DNA from: Thermothielavioides terrestris NRRL 8126
Lineage: Eukaryota; Ascomycota; Sordariomycetes; Sordariales; Chaetomiaceae
Length of the DNA: 64,000 bases
Assembly: GCF_000226115.1 (NCBI RefSeq)
Contig: NC_016459.1
Coordinates: 372,001-436,000, forward strand
Direction of reading: 5' to 3'
Below the pieces are notes generated by a model that did not search any database, was not told where the DNA came from, and saw only the letters and a list, made by a program, of their open reading frames with translations. Position numbers and translations under genes: made by a program. Shown here one piece after another: positions 1 through 11,189 of the stretch; the first letter of the stretch is position 1, and each line of letters opens with the position of its first letter.

Positions 1-430
1 TAGACTATATAGAATATAGGGGCTATAGCGCTTAGCAAGAGAGAGGGAAGAGTATAGTGGCCGTCGAAATCCTTATTAGACCTAACTGCTTAGTGGAGAT
101 AGTTGTAGTTGACTTCTATATAGTATATAGAGGCCTCCTATAGGTGAGCCGTCGCGATTTATAGATACTTAAATAGTTCAATTCGAATAGATTCGATCGA
201 TCAAATAGATTAAATAAGATGGCGGTTAGCGCGATTGTAAGTCGTAGCTACCATTTGATGCGGTAGCATATAAAATGCAGTATATAGGAAGATTGATGGT
301 AAGTGTAATCCTGGATTCCAAGTGGAGAGGCTCCCACTATTGCTAAGATATTCTTGGCAGTGTGTATAGGGCGTATAGGCTATATAGGGCAAACCCTGTA
401 TAGAGCAACCCTAACCTAGAGCCTGACCTA
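1..430. repeat. AT-rich, probably RIP-mutated DNA at window edge
   Basis: This stretch is rich in TATA, TATAG and ATAG words, unlike the GC-rich DNA from about 430 onward. In both orientations it gives only short stop-broken frames. In Pezizomycotina such a sharp AT-rich block is usually repeat DNA degraded by RIP. I see no recognisable transposon protein, terminal repeat or target duplication, so the original element cannot be named. It touches the 5' side of the rhodopsin-domain gene fragment, whose upstream exons are missing. Confidence 0.6.
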
Positions 431-1115
431 GATGGGGTCATCATCTATTTATATACACAGGAGCATCCGGTATCACTCAACCTGTCTAGGCGGAAAAAGT
501 ATGAACTCCTTACGGTATGCTCGGTTGGTGTCTTGTAAGTCGCTTCCTTCGACTTTCCCGGTTGCGGTCTCGCCTTGCTCACACGACCGATTTGTTTAGC
601 ACGCTCATCGCGAGCGTCATTCGCCTTCCGTACCTCCACCACTTGAATCAGTCCACGGACCCAACTTGTACGTCCCGCGAAGCATCGTGTCGCCATCTCC
701 AAGACCGCATCACTGATCCATACACCTACCTCCCACAGGGGACGTTGTCAACATTGCCATGTGGTCCATCGCCGAGCTCGGGTCCGCCATCACGCTGACC
801 AGCGTCCCTGCCATCCGGCCGTTGGTCGGCCACTACTTCCCCCACCTCATGGGCAGCCTCGTCGGCAAGAGCACTGGCGATCACGCCAACAGCGACAGGA
901 CGCCGGTGTTCGGCGGGTCAAGCCGCAGCAAGAAGACGACCGAGTTCTCGGCGACCGAGACGATGCCGGCCGACAACACGAAGGCCAAGCAGGACTGGCA
1001 TCAGTATATCGAGTTGGACGACCAGGACGATGCGCGGACGAAGCGGAGTGCTGATATGGAAAGCCAGGAGCACATCCTGCCCCCGAGCGCTCAAAATCCG
1101 GCCCGAGCGAAGTGA
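404..1115 (+). pseudogene. 3' part of a rhodopsin-domain (SAT4/PTH11-type) membrane protein, 5' end lost
   Basis: Three exons can be joined: 404-534, 600-667 and 739-1115, with introns GTAAGT..TAG (535-599) and GTACGT..CAG (668-738). The joined reading gives RRKKYELL, then LIASVIRLPYL, then STDPTWDVVNIAMWSIAE, then AIRPL. This is the usual end of the fungal rhodopsin family: transmembrane 5 exit, transmembrane 6, the conserved DPTWD loop and transmembrane 7 with RPL. A polar tail of about 90 residues follows and ends at TGA 1113-1115. The frame closes at a stop at 401-403, inside AT-rich DNA, so the first five helices and the start codon are absent here. Either RIP or an insertion destroyed the 5' half, or it lies diverged further left. 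The surviving exons have intact splice sites and no internal stop, so the damage looks recent or local. Confidence 0.55.
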
Positions 1116-2129
1116 TTATGGTGGCGACGGGGTCGTCAACCCAAGCTCCAGGTTGTCCGGGAGAACTGCCACTCTCGGGACAGGAATGAAGTCATTTGCA
1201 TTCGAATGGGAGACGGTCGCTCAGTAGGGTTGCATTCCGCACAATTGGTACGCATATGGGGGACCAAATAAGCTGGAAACGGATGTCCCAGAGCAACGTC
1301 GTGGCCATCAGCCAAAGGCTGGTTATGTGCTCGATCATGGTTGCTCCAGCTGTATGTATGTGACAGGCTCTGTGGAGTTAACTCCTGCGCAGCACGCCGA
1401 CGAGGCCAGCCTTGCCAGGCTTGGGCCAACTCCCAGTCGTGAATCCGGTTTGGCAGCCGTCTCATCTCATTGCTTAATGAGACTGCAGCACGAGAGCACT
1501 GACCATTCGCAATTCCATTCCTTGCACATCAGGGGGTACAGAGAACTTCCGTCATAGGAAGGCGAGACGTGCAAGTGGTGTCATACTCAACAAGATATGC
1601 ACAGGGGAGAGACGGGTAAATGACCTTCACTCCGGAGCTGCGGACGGCTAAAAACGCCTGCGAGTTTGCAAGGCAGGATTAAAATCTCTGGGCTTCCAGG
1701 TCGATCTTGCGTTCAACGCTCTTCTCGGACTATACGAGTGTACGGAGGTACTCTCCGGTTCCCGTGCCGGTGGCCTGTGTGACGGGAGACAGAAACAAAC
1801 AGGCCGGGCCGGCCGGAAGCGGTGGGGCCCCCAATAACTACGTCATAGACATCAGACAAGCACCTCTCCTGGAAGGGAAAACGCAAACCTGGAAGACGGG
1901 GGCGCTGCGGACTCTGACGGGAACAGACTGCGTTCAAACAACTCTAAATCCAGAAAGTCGGTAGAAGGCATTTCCAACACGAGAACGAACTAATTTTTTG
2001 AGTCCCATCCGTGCCGCCAACATCACCATCTTATTCTTGACTTGTTTGACAATCGACCTGACGTGCCAAGAACACAATAGCACCAATAACATCCCATTTG
2101 ATCACTCAAACATCGTCCCGAAGTTCGCA
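1116..2129. other. Intergenic region before phosphoketolase
   Basis: There is no convincing coding signal; open frames here are short and resemble no family. The last 150 bases are AT-richer and pyrimidine-rich and probably carry the promoter and 5' leader of the phosphoketolase gene. No clear TATA box was identified. Confidence 0.4.
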
Positions 2130-5108
2130 ATGCCTGGCGAGCAGATCCCGGTCTCTAACCCGCCGCCGCTGCCCTCGCAGCTCCCTGACAGCGTGCTCGA
2201 GTTGTCTGTGCGGCTTCAGGAGAAGCCCCTTGCCGAGAACGTCCGGCAATCCCTGCGTGCTTTTCAACGCGCGGCCGAATATATCGCCGCTGGTAAGGCA
2301 CTCAAGAAGAAAGTACCTCCCAACTGGACAGGACTGACTTCAATCAGCAATGATATTTCTCTCGGACAATGTGCTGCTGGAATCCGAGTTGCGGCTTGAA
2401 CACGTCAAGCCACGGCTGCTTGGTACGTCCTGTCCTCGCCCCAACTTCCTGTCTGCGGCTCCTGTTTACATTACTCAAAATGCCAGGCCACTGGGGAACG
2501 TGCCCCGGCCTGATCCTGGTCTGGGCGCACCTCAACCTCCTTATCCGCAACCATGACCTGGACATGATCTTCGTCGTGGGGCCGGGCCATGGCGCCCCCG
2601 CCGCCCTCGCTTCCCTGTGGCTGGAGGGCTCGCTTGAGAGGTTCTACCCGCGCGAGTACGGCCGGACAGCCGAGGGCCTGAGGAACCTGATCACGAGATT
2701 CTCCGTGCCCGGGGGGTTTCCGAGGTGAGTATCTGCTCGCTCATCGGTGCGTCAGAGTGGGGTGGGGTCAGCGGCTCACACCTGACAGCCACATCAACGC
2801 CGAGACGCCCGGGGCCATCCATGAAGGCGGAGAGCTGGGATACGCGCTTGCCGTGTCTTTCGGCGCCGTCATGGACAATCCGGATCTCATCGTGACTTGC
2901 GTCGTCGGAGATGGCGAGGCCGAGACGGGGCCAACTGCCGCGTGAGTCCAAATTCGGGTCCATGGAATTGCCATCGCAACCAACTCACATTCCTCCAAGG
3001 GCATGGCACGCCATCAAATATCTCGACCCGCGCGAGTCTGGCGCTGTTATCCCCATCTTGCACGCAAACGGATTCAAGATCAGCGAGAGGACCATCTTCG
3101 GCTGCATGGACGACAAGGAGCTGGTCTGTTTGTTCAGTGGCTACGGCTACCAGGTCCTGATTGTAGAAGACTTGGAGCACATCGACGACAGGCTGCAGAA
3201 TGCTCTCGAGTGGGCGCTGGCCGAGATTAAAAAGATCCAGAAGGCCGCGCGGTCGGGGAAGCCGATCGTCAAGCCGCGATGGCCTATGTTAGTGTTGCAG
3301 ACGCCAAAGGTACGACAACTCTGCTGTGGTAAGCACCCCAAGGTACAGCATGCGGAGCACTAACGTGCCACAGGGATGGACGGGTCCGAAAGAGGTCGAA
3401 GGCAAAATCATTGAAGGATCCTTCCACTCCCACCAGGTTCCCTTGCCCAAGGCCAACAGCGACGACACGCAGCTCAAGGCCCTCCAAGACTGGTTGGCGA
3501 GCTACCGGATTAGCGAGATCATCAAAGACGGGAAGCCCACCGAAACGGTGCTCAGTATACTCCCGACCAACGACGAGAAGAAGCTCGGCCAGGTCAAGGC
3601 GGCCTACGACCCGTACGTCGGCCTCAAGGCGGTCGACTGGACGGAATTTGGCGTGGACAAGGGCACCGACCAGAGCTGCATGAAGGTCACTGGGAAGTTC
3701 CTTGACAAGGTCTTCCAAGAGAATCCGAACACGATCCGTTTGTTTTCGCCCGACGAGCTGGAGAGCAACAAGCTGGACGCCGTCCTCGACCACACGCAGC
3801 GCAACTTCCAGTGGGACGAATACTCGCGCGCCAACGGCGGCCGGGTGATCGAGGTGCTGTCGGAGCACAACTGCCAGGGCTTCATGCAGGGCTACACGCT
3901 GACCGGCCGCACCGCCATCTTCCCCAGCTACGAGTCCTTCCTGGGAATTGTAAGCAGCCGATGCCATGGTTCCAAGTGTGTTTCTGCCGCTGACGGTGTT
4001 CGCAGGTGCACACCATGATGGTGCAGTACTCCAAGTTTGTGAAGATCGCCCGGGAGGTGAAATGGCGCGGCGACCTGCCGTCCATCAACTACATCGAGAC
4101 CAGCACCTGGGCACGCCAGGAACACAACGGCTTCTCGCACCAGAACCCGTCCTTCATCGGCGCCGTCCTGAACATCAAGCCAGAGGCCGCCAGGGTATGA
4201 CCAACCCAGCCATTCATCCTCCCAAATTAATACCAATCTGGTGCCGAATACTCACCAAACCCAGGTCTACCTCCCGCCGGACGCCAACTGTTTCCTCTCC
4301 ACGGTCCACCACTGCCTCAAGTCGCGCAACAAGACCAACCTCATCATCGGCTCCAAGCAGCCCACGGCCGTCTACCTCACCCCGGCCGAAGCGGCCGAGC
4401 ACTGCCGCCAGGGCGCCTCCATCTGGCGCTTCGCCTCCTCCCCCTCCTCCTCCAGCCCCGGCAACGACGACGCCGACGACCAGCCGGACGTCGTCCTGGC
4501 CGGCATCGGCGTCGAGGTCACCTTCGAGGTAGTCAAGGCGGCGGAGCTGCTGCGCGCGCTGTGTCCCGCCTTGCGGGTGCGCGTGGTCAACGTGACGGAC
4601 CTGATGATCCTGGCGGCGCCCGCGTCGGGGCACCCGCACGCGCTGAGCGAGCAAGCGTTCGAGCGGGTCTTCGCCGCCGCCGACCACTGCCCCGTGCTGT
4701 TCAACTACCACGGCTACCCGGCCGAGCTGCGGGGCCTGCTGTTCGGCCGCGCTGCGCGCCACCTGGCGCGCGTGAGCGTCGCTGGCTACGCCGAGGAGGG
4801 CAGCACCACCACGCCGTTTGATATGATGCTTGTCAATGGGGTGAGTAGGTTTGATCTTGCGCAGCGCGCGCTCAAGGCGGGCGCGGAGGCGAATCCGAAA
4901 GTGAGGCGCGTGCTGGAGGAGTGTCTTGCGCAGGTGAGGGAGAGGGTTGAGGAGGTGAAGAGGTTTATCGGGGAACATGGCAAAGGTGAGCTCTTGCGAC
5001 CCAACCCTACCCCCCTACTCCCCTCCCCTAGAGTTGGGTGCAGGAGAGACAGCAAGCTGACATGGGCTAGATCCGGATGATATTTATGACTTGCCTCAGT
5101 TTGTTTAA
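2130..5108 (+). CDS. Xylulose-5-phosphate/fructose-6-phosphate phosphoketolase
   Basis: This thiamine-diphosphate enzyme splits xylulose-5-P (or fructose-6-P) with phosphate into acetyl-P and glyceraldehyde-3-P (or erythrose-4-P) in the cytosol. Nine exons: 2130-2292, 2348-2422, 2487-2724, 2789-2941, 3000-3309, 3374-3949, 4006-4194, 4265-4985 and 5071-5108. They total 2463 nt and 820 residues, normal for the family, and all introns are GT..AG and 55-102 nt. Family signatures in order are [111 protein letters not shown] and [16 protein letters not shown]. The GPGHG and SHQVP histidines expected for catalysis are present. The start ATG at 2130 is the first in frame with exon 1 homology. No partner enzyme such as acetate kinase is adjacent. 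It should give a C2 bypass of glycolysis during pentose use. Confidence 0.95.
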
Positions 5109-5311
5109 ACTAGCGGATACGGCGAGGATGCCACGGCCAGAGTGGGAGCTGTTGGACCTGTGTCATTTTTGTTAAGTTTCTCCTTGGTATGCAACAATGC
5201 AACATCCACTTCGTAACCCTCCTCCATTTCTTTGAATGTTTCCAAGAATTCCATCAACTGCTCGTTTATCTTGCTCTCAAGAAGACCATGGCTCGGCCGA
5301 ACCGAGGCGGG
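5105..5311 (-). CDS. Possible last exon of an unrecognised minus-strand gene
   Basis: A minus-strand open frame runs from 5311 down to a stop at 5105-5107, overlapping the phosphoketolase stop codon tail to tail. Its translation is lysine/glutamate-rich and helical in character, with the stretch LLESKINEQLMEFLETFKE. Immediately upstream on the minus strand is a textbook fungal intron: donor GTAAGG at 5378, a GCTAAC branch motif and acceptor AAG ending at 5312. I could not find an upstream exon with a start codon that keeps this frame: the natural phase-0 continuation hits a stop near 5425 unless there is another intron. No family is recognised. It could equally be an antisense transcript or chance. 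Confidence 0.2.
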   Translation of the reverse strand, partial: PASVRPSHGLLESKINEQLMEFLETFKEMEEGYEVDVALLHTKEKLNKNDTGPTAPTLAVASSPYPLV

Positions 5312-7318
5312 CTTCAAGAAATGGGTTAGCTTGGATAAGATTTCGTAGGATTTCCCGTATTCCTTCTACCCACCTTACTGTCGAGCTTCCCGGCACGGTT
5401 TGGGGGCCATGTGCTGGAAATTATGCATAATGGTCTTCGAAGTTCCAACGCTCCGTTCACCCGTGTCGACTGCATCTGTAGGGATGTATATTTTTCGTTG
5501 TCACGGTGGAAGATTGCAGGGCGGCCCAACAGCCGTCAGCCTTCTGCTCCCGCCTCCGGGATTTTTTGACTTCACGGCGCGATGTTTCGCCGCTGCAATG
5601 CCATCCACGAGGGGAGCGGCAGATCTGCGATTAGGAAGGCATCATGATATGCTAAGATAGGTTACTCCGGTGACAAGCTCCCCTCGCCTTGATATTTGAC
5701 CATCCTCGTAAGTCCCATGACCAACCACTGGCCAGCTGCTATACTACATAGTTAGTATGGGTCTGTTCTTGCCCTGCTTGTTCCGAATACCTATGCAGGG
5801 TTACATTTCATGCACGACGTATCCCTGTTCCGTTAGTTATATGCGCTCCCGGCTGTGCTTCCCCGTTTAGTTCCCCCCGAAGTATTTACCTCGGTAACTA
5901 CGGAGTATTCCGTACTTCACTATGCTCCGCTGCGCGCGCCGGAGACTGCCCCGAACAGCTTGCAGACGAGCCAGTGCGAGTGCGTCTTCTGAATAGGCCA
6001 GCTCCTGAGACCCTTACCGGGGCAGCGCTGCTCCGCTCTATATCCGTTGCATTGCATCCGAATATGTCCCATCAACTCGACCATGGCCCGTCGCTGCAAC
6101 ATCGGAGCACTGCCGCAGCCCGCCGTCACCGCCCTTTTCCCCGGCTGCACGCACCTGCTCCGGGCAAACCGCAGACCGCAAAGCAAAAACCGGCCGGACG
6201 GCAAACACCGCGGGCAAATTGGCGACGCAGGTGAGCGACTGGGGAGCATGCGGACAGCCGCGATTCGCGCAGGATCGTGTGCCGGAGCACTCGCTGCCCT
6301 TGTCGCTGGACCCGGCGCTCTCGCCTAACGTTATCGGGTGCAACCGACATGGTTTGCAGACGCTGCAAAAGGCACCGAGCCCCCGGCCGCAAGTTCAACG
6401 GTTTGCCTGTCCACTAGTGTCCACTAGTGAAGTGTATATAGTGTACGGAATACTCCGTACACGCGCATGGATCATTAGCTCGTTCCTCCCGCCGTGCGTT
6501 TCGCCGTGAGACTGTTCCGGCATTGGCAGAATGCTTGGCTCATTCAGCAACTACACTAGTGTAGTGTCCACTACAGACGCCAGGGACGATCCTGCTTTCT
6601 GCTTACCGAAAGTCGAATATTAGAAGGAACATATCATGGATACCAGGGCTGTTTTGACAGACCGGGGACTGACGTAAACGGCTACCTGCATCTCGCTTGC
6701 GTTGGCGCTATCCCGCGAGTCAAGAAGCCGGCAGAGCAGCTCGAACATGAAAACTACCCAGGAACTGAAATCGTTGAAAGAGCGCGCAAGAGGGAACGTG
6801 CCAGACCAAGAAGGCAGTCGGTCACGCTTCGGCAGCAACCGCGGCAGATCACTACACATTGAAGGAAGTCGGCGCGGAAGGGGACACCGGACAAACCATC
6901 ATTTGCACTGCTGCAGCCATGGGACGAGCCGGCTGGAAGGACGCCCGCGGAGGCGCCCGCGGAGGAGCCCGCGGCGGCCCCGGAATGGACGGATCGTCCC
7001 CGGTGGGCCGGCATCCCTCCCCTGGGCCCTTTGGAGCCAACCCTTGTGCTGACATTTGCCCCCCTGGCCAAGCCACCCAGTCTCCCAATTCGCGCATGCC
7101 AGCGGCCATCATTCTTGGCAGGCCAAATGTGACATTTCCAAAGTGAACTGAACCAGGAGACAGTGCCCAGAAGATGACACCTCTTTTGTGGTCTTCCCGT
7201 TCGTGGCTGCGGCCAGAACGCCGCCCGCTGACCCGCTGACCCCCGGTCACATCTCATCTTATTTTTTTTTTCCAGCTCGCCAAGCCCGCCAACAGGGACC
7301 AGCCGCGTCCCCAACACT
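5109..7318. other. Gene-poor region, several short palindromes
   Basis: No gene is recognised. The region contains near-palindromes around TACGGAGTATTCCGTA (5899-5914) and GTGTACGGA/TCCGTACAC (6441-6462), and a cluster of ACTAGTG words near 6412-6432 and 6554-6572. At 6943-6975 there is a short imperfect GGAGGCGCCCGC tandem repeat. Open frames are arginine- and proline-rich shadows of GC-rich DNA. Confidence 0.4.
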
Positions 7319-7530
7319 TGGTTCCGCGGGGGGTTATGGCTAAAGAGGTCCCGCCAAGACTAATTTCGGAGACTGCCGCTTACAAGTATTTACAATCGCC
7401 ACGGGGTGAGCGGGGCCGCGACGGGGCCTCGACGACTTCGAGCAACATCAACAACGAACAATCGCAAAGACTCGTTGCAACAACTTTACGAAACCTCAAC
7501 CAAATCGAAAAAAAAAGAAAACGAAGTTAA

Positions 7531-7578
7531 CCCTCACCCTAACCTTGACCCTCACCCTAACCATAACCCTTACCCTAA
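7531..7578. repeat. Degenerate interstitial telomeric array (CCCTAA-type)
   Basis: Eight consecutive 6-mers read in perfect register: CCCTCA, CCCTAA, CCTTGA, CCCTCA, CCCTAA, CCATAA, CCCTTA, CCCTAA. Three are exact CCCTAA units, the complement of the common fungal telomere repeat TTAGGG; the others differ by one or two bases. Because unique genes lie on both sides, this is not a chromosome end in the assembly. Confidence 0.6.
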
Positions 7579-7581
7579 CTA

Positions 7582-7606
7582 GCGGGGGGCTGGCGCTGCC
7601 CCCCGC
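7582..7606. other. Strong G/C hairpin
   Basis: GCGGGGGGC (7582-7590) and its exact complement GCCCCCCGC (7598-7606) flank a seven-base loop. It sits three bases after the telomere-like array, within the inverted-repeat element. It is not followed by a T tract and has no obvious terminator role. Confidence 0.6.
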
Positions 7607-7762
7607 ACCCCCGGCGAACTAACCCGTGGCTAACCCGTGGCGATAGTGCAAACCCCTTGGCGGTCTTGGCGGGGTACTGACGCTGTAAAAACATTGCCGA
7701 CAATTGGCCGAAATTAGTCTTGGCGGGACCTCTTTAGCCATCAGCCCGCGGGGCCCATGCAG

Positions 7763-8691
7763 GGCTCCAAACAGGGCCGGAACCCCTCCCGGAAGGGGCA
7801 GGGGCCCTTGATTGGGGTTGTCACACGACGGCGGGCCGCGAGGCTTTTGTCGCACGCAGAAAATGGGGGCAAGGGCGGGCAGGGGCGCCATCGGACAGCC
7901 ACTGACGCAGGGAATCATCCAGAGTGAGCGCCCACTGTGCCCAGTGTGCCCAGTAATGGCTCGACACATGGAGCGCACCGAGATTGACGGCCCGGGGAGG
8001 GGCCCGCATGCGTGTCATCGGCTGCCGGAGAAGCAAGGGGATCAACGGGTCTTGGGGTGTGTGTGGGGGTGGTTAACTCGTCGAATTTGCTGATCCTCCC
8101 GCTGGGTTTAAGTCCAAGAAGAGCCAGGACCCCATACCATCATCCCGCCCTCTTTGTCTTGTTCGGCCACATCTCGTTCGTCCCCCGAGTCCCACAGCAC
8201 ATTCACGACGGATTTCACAGTACGATGAGAAATACCGAGTCTGGTGTACGGAAGGTCCCGAGGCTGCAGCGCTTAGCCACCGACACTGGCCCGCGGGGAC
8301 ACCAACCTTTGGTCGGTTCGCGGTAGCATCCGCGTGGCACCGTGGCACGGCAGGTGGGGTGGACAAAGGAACCCAGCAGGGTCAGCAAAACCAGCAAGGC
8401 CAACGAACCCAGGTGTGTCTGATTCAAGCAGGCAGCCCGGGCGTGTGACACGCCTGGTCGCGCACGATTGCCAGGGCCAAAACGGGAAACACACCACTTA
8501 AACCAGCTTGCCAACCGCTCCGGCCCCTTACCTCGACCCTCACCTTCTTTCTCGCAGGAGGTATCTTTCTTAGGAGTCCTCGATTTGTACCTACACTTAG
8601 TTGCCTACCCTCGCTACCGGACAACCAGCACCACACGACGGCAAGCTGGTCCGCTCAACCAACGAATCCCGCCGCCAGAGAGGCCACTCTC
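7763..8691. other. Intergenic region and probable 5' leader of acetyltransferase
   Basis: No gene is recognised. The last 170 bases are C/T- and A-rich with ACC/CAAC words typical of fungal 5' leaders. The rest is GC-rich with no family-like frame. Confidence 0.35.
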
Positions 8692-10422
8692 ATGGCCAGC
8701 CCCCTCACCATGAGCAGCGAGTCCGCCACCATCGCCGGGGCCTCGGAGGAGCCCGGCGGCACCCACTTCCGGGAAGTCGTTTTCCCCGCGGGCAACCCGG
8801 ACTTTCGCTGGATGCGCAACCGGTGCGCGCGAGCCTGCCGCGAGTTCAACAAGACGCCCGACGACGCCGACCCGGAGGTGCGCAGCCAGAGGTGGCTCGA
8901 GTAAGTCTAGTCTCATCAGACCCGGTCTCACACCCAGCGCGGTGGCGCGGCGGCCGCCCAGCAGCAAAAAGCCATTAAGCATGAACTAACCACTTTTGCC
9001 CGCTTTGTTTCTTCGCGGGCGCGCGCGAAAACCACAGCATCGTGCGACCCGACCGCGACCGGTCGCAGGACGCGGCGCTCGCCGTCACGCACGACCAGAC
9101 CTTTGCCAACCCGGCGCTCAAGGCCCGGACGCCCTTCGTCAAGCCGCCCGTGTACATCGACTACGGCGTGCGCGTGCACGTCGGCGGCTCGACCTTCATC
9201 AACCGCAACTGCTACATCATGGACACGCCGTGCGCTGACATCGTCATCGGCGAGGGGTGCAACATCGGGCCCAACTGCTCCATCGTTGGGGTTACTCGTG
9301 AGTTTTTCCTTTCCTTTTTTTGTTCCCTGCTGGCTCCCCCACTGTACCGTGGCGTGTTAGATGGTGGCCAAGTTGAAGGCTGAAACTGATGGGCATTGTT
9401 CAATCCCCCAGATCCGGTGCGGCTAGACGAGCGCCTTGATAGGAACAGTCTCGGCCAGCCGGTGACCATCGGCGACGACGTGTGGATCGGCGCCAACGTG
9501 ACCATCCTGTGAGTGCACTCTTCCTTCCTACCCCAAGTTGTCCCCTTGATTGCGTGTTCCTGTGCCCGTCCGAGCCCAAGCAAGCCCCATCAGTTGTATG
9601 CTCCCGTTTTCCAAGAACACTGTCGCCTCTCCTTAGCGGCGGGAGGACATCCAATATCAACCCGCTTCAAACCTAATCAAATCATCCAAGCCAAGCTAAT
9701 AACAACCCAAAAAAACCAACAGAGGCGGCCTCACCATCGGCCCCGGCGCCGTGATCGGCGCCTGCAGCCTGGTCACGACCGACATCCCGCCCATGAGCGT
9801 CGCGATCGGCTCGCCGGCGCGCGTGGTGCGCATGCAGAAGGACATGCGGCCGACGGCGCCAGGCTCCGCGCCGGTGGTCGCGACGCTGCGCGACGCGCTG
9901 GCGCTCGAGAATCGGTTGCCTTTGAAGACGGATTGGGGGGGTCTGGACGCCGGTGGGGTGGACAAGGGCGGGGGCTGTCGGCGGAGGCGGGGTCGGGATC
10001 GGTTGAGTGCTGTTAAGGGGGTCGTGGAGGATGAGGAGCACGACGAGGAGGAGGAGGAGGAGGAGGAGGAGGAGGACGACCTGGTGGAGTTGGGTGGTGG
10101 TGAGGGGAGTGGGAACGAGATCGACGAGCGTTTACCGTCCAGACGGCCTCGGCCGTTGGCGATGCGGTCTTGCAGGAGGGGTAGGACGTTGGCGATGGGG
10201 AGGGAGCCGCTGCTGGCCAGAGGCTCGGAGGCGAGGGGGGTTGGGGAGGAGCATCAAGCGGTAATGGAGCATTTGGGCCGGCCACAAGGGAGCAGGAGGC
10301 GGGTTGGACTCGAGATGGCTGCTGTTATTGGGGTCGTCGTGGCGCTCTTGTTGGCCTTCTTCTTCGCGGGCTTGTACGTGGGAGCCACTGGGCGTTCCGG
10401 TCTTGGGAGGGCTGGTTTATAA
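8692..10422 (+). CDS. Hexapeptide-repeat O-acetyltransferase with acidic, single-helix C-terminal tail
   Basis: Four exons (8692-8900, 9038-9297, 9412-9508, 9723-10422) give 421 residues. Residues about 1-240 match maltose/galactoside (NodL/LacA-type) acetyltransferases. They show the N-terminal helical cap, the EDIVRP-like junction (DIVRPD), a DYGVRVHVGGSTFINRNC strand, the left-handed beta-helix hexapeptides (IVIGEGCNIGPN, VTIGDDVWIGANVTIL, TIGPGAVIGA) and a closing SPARVVR. These enzymes move acetyl from acetyl-CoA to sugar hydroxyls. The histidine expected in the active loop is restored by splicing (VGVTHPVRLDERL). Unusually, about 180 extra residues follow, with a Glu run near residues 292-312, an Arg/Gly-rich stretch, and a strongly hydrophobic segment (VVVALLLAFFFAGLYVG, about 386-410) ten residues before the end. 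The family is normally about 190-220 residues and soluble. A tail anchor is inferred. A second ATG at 8710 is an alternative start. Confidence 0.85.
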
Positions 10423-11189
10423 GTTGCGGGGCATAGACAGGACTCGGCGTTCACGGTTCTGATCCAGCAGTTTGGCGTTGCGATTTAAGCACCCGGATCT
10501 GCGAGATAAACCTGGGACACAACGGCTGCATTGGGCTTGGCGGAAGATGGTCATCTCTTGCGCATACGCGGAGAGTCTTGCGGCAGCATTTACTCTTAAG
10601 GTAATCTAATCAGCCTGGATCACGTCTCAGATACCCCCGTTGTCTGAGCAATAGCAGGGTGTGTTCACCTCGCAGAGCCGCGGCCTATGTAAGATCAAGG
10701 GAAACCGGGGTTTCTTGTCGTTCTCCTGTGTTTAATTTGGCGTCTAGGACAACCGAAGCTCAAGCCAGGCATGATAACACATAGCCTGTTGATCGACCTG
10801 CATCGCGAAGGCACACGGTCAAGTAAATCAACCGCTGTTTGTGATAGTCGAGGTTTTTTGAATCTTCCAATCAAAACTTTGTAATTCTTCACTATGGCCA
10901 AAGAGACACGGTAGGACTGACTGACTAAAGTGCGCAAAGCGGGGTGTCAGGCAGCGTTGGCTCTGCCCGTCGAGGAGACGAGCCGTGGCCGTTTTGCGAC
11001 GAACGGGAGTAGACATGCTTGATGAACCAGCCAGCGATGGTGCCGGTGGCTGATTGAAGCGCCCCAGATCCCTCTGCCCAGGGGGGCAGAATGCCAGTCA
11101 ACTAACAGCCGTTGTCCTCCCTCTCGAGGCAACCACTCAACCCCAATCTTGCTTTCTCCCGAGAAAAGCCGAGAGAGTCCTCTCTCCCA
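10423..11189. other. Convergent intergenic region
   Basis: This lies between the acetyltransferase and the minus-strand Zn2Cys6 gene, which converge, so it should hold both 3' untranslated regions. No coding signal or repeat is recognised. Confidence 0.35.

Larger units (their letters stand above)
7319..7762. repeat. Inverted-repeat element enclosing telomere-like hexamers
   Basis: Two 34-base arms are exact reverse complements: 7336-7369 and 7708-7741. Similarity fades outside the arms but continues weakly (CCGCGG on both sides). Between them lies an eight-unit hexamer array (7531-7578), a G/C hairpin (7582-7606) and an 11-base tandem duplication CTAACCCGTGG (7619-7640). No protein frame spans the element. 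Size and structure fit a small non-autonomous element or a rearranged relic. No target-site duplication could be confirmed by eye. Confidence 0.55.

Noticed and set aside
3284..3967. 227-codon minus-strand ORF
   Set aside because: Antisense shadow of phosphoketolase exon 6.
7531..7578. True chromosome end
   Set aside because: The hexamers are degenerate and unique sequence with genes continues for tens of kilobases on the right and several on the left.
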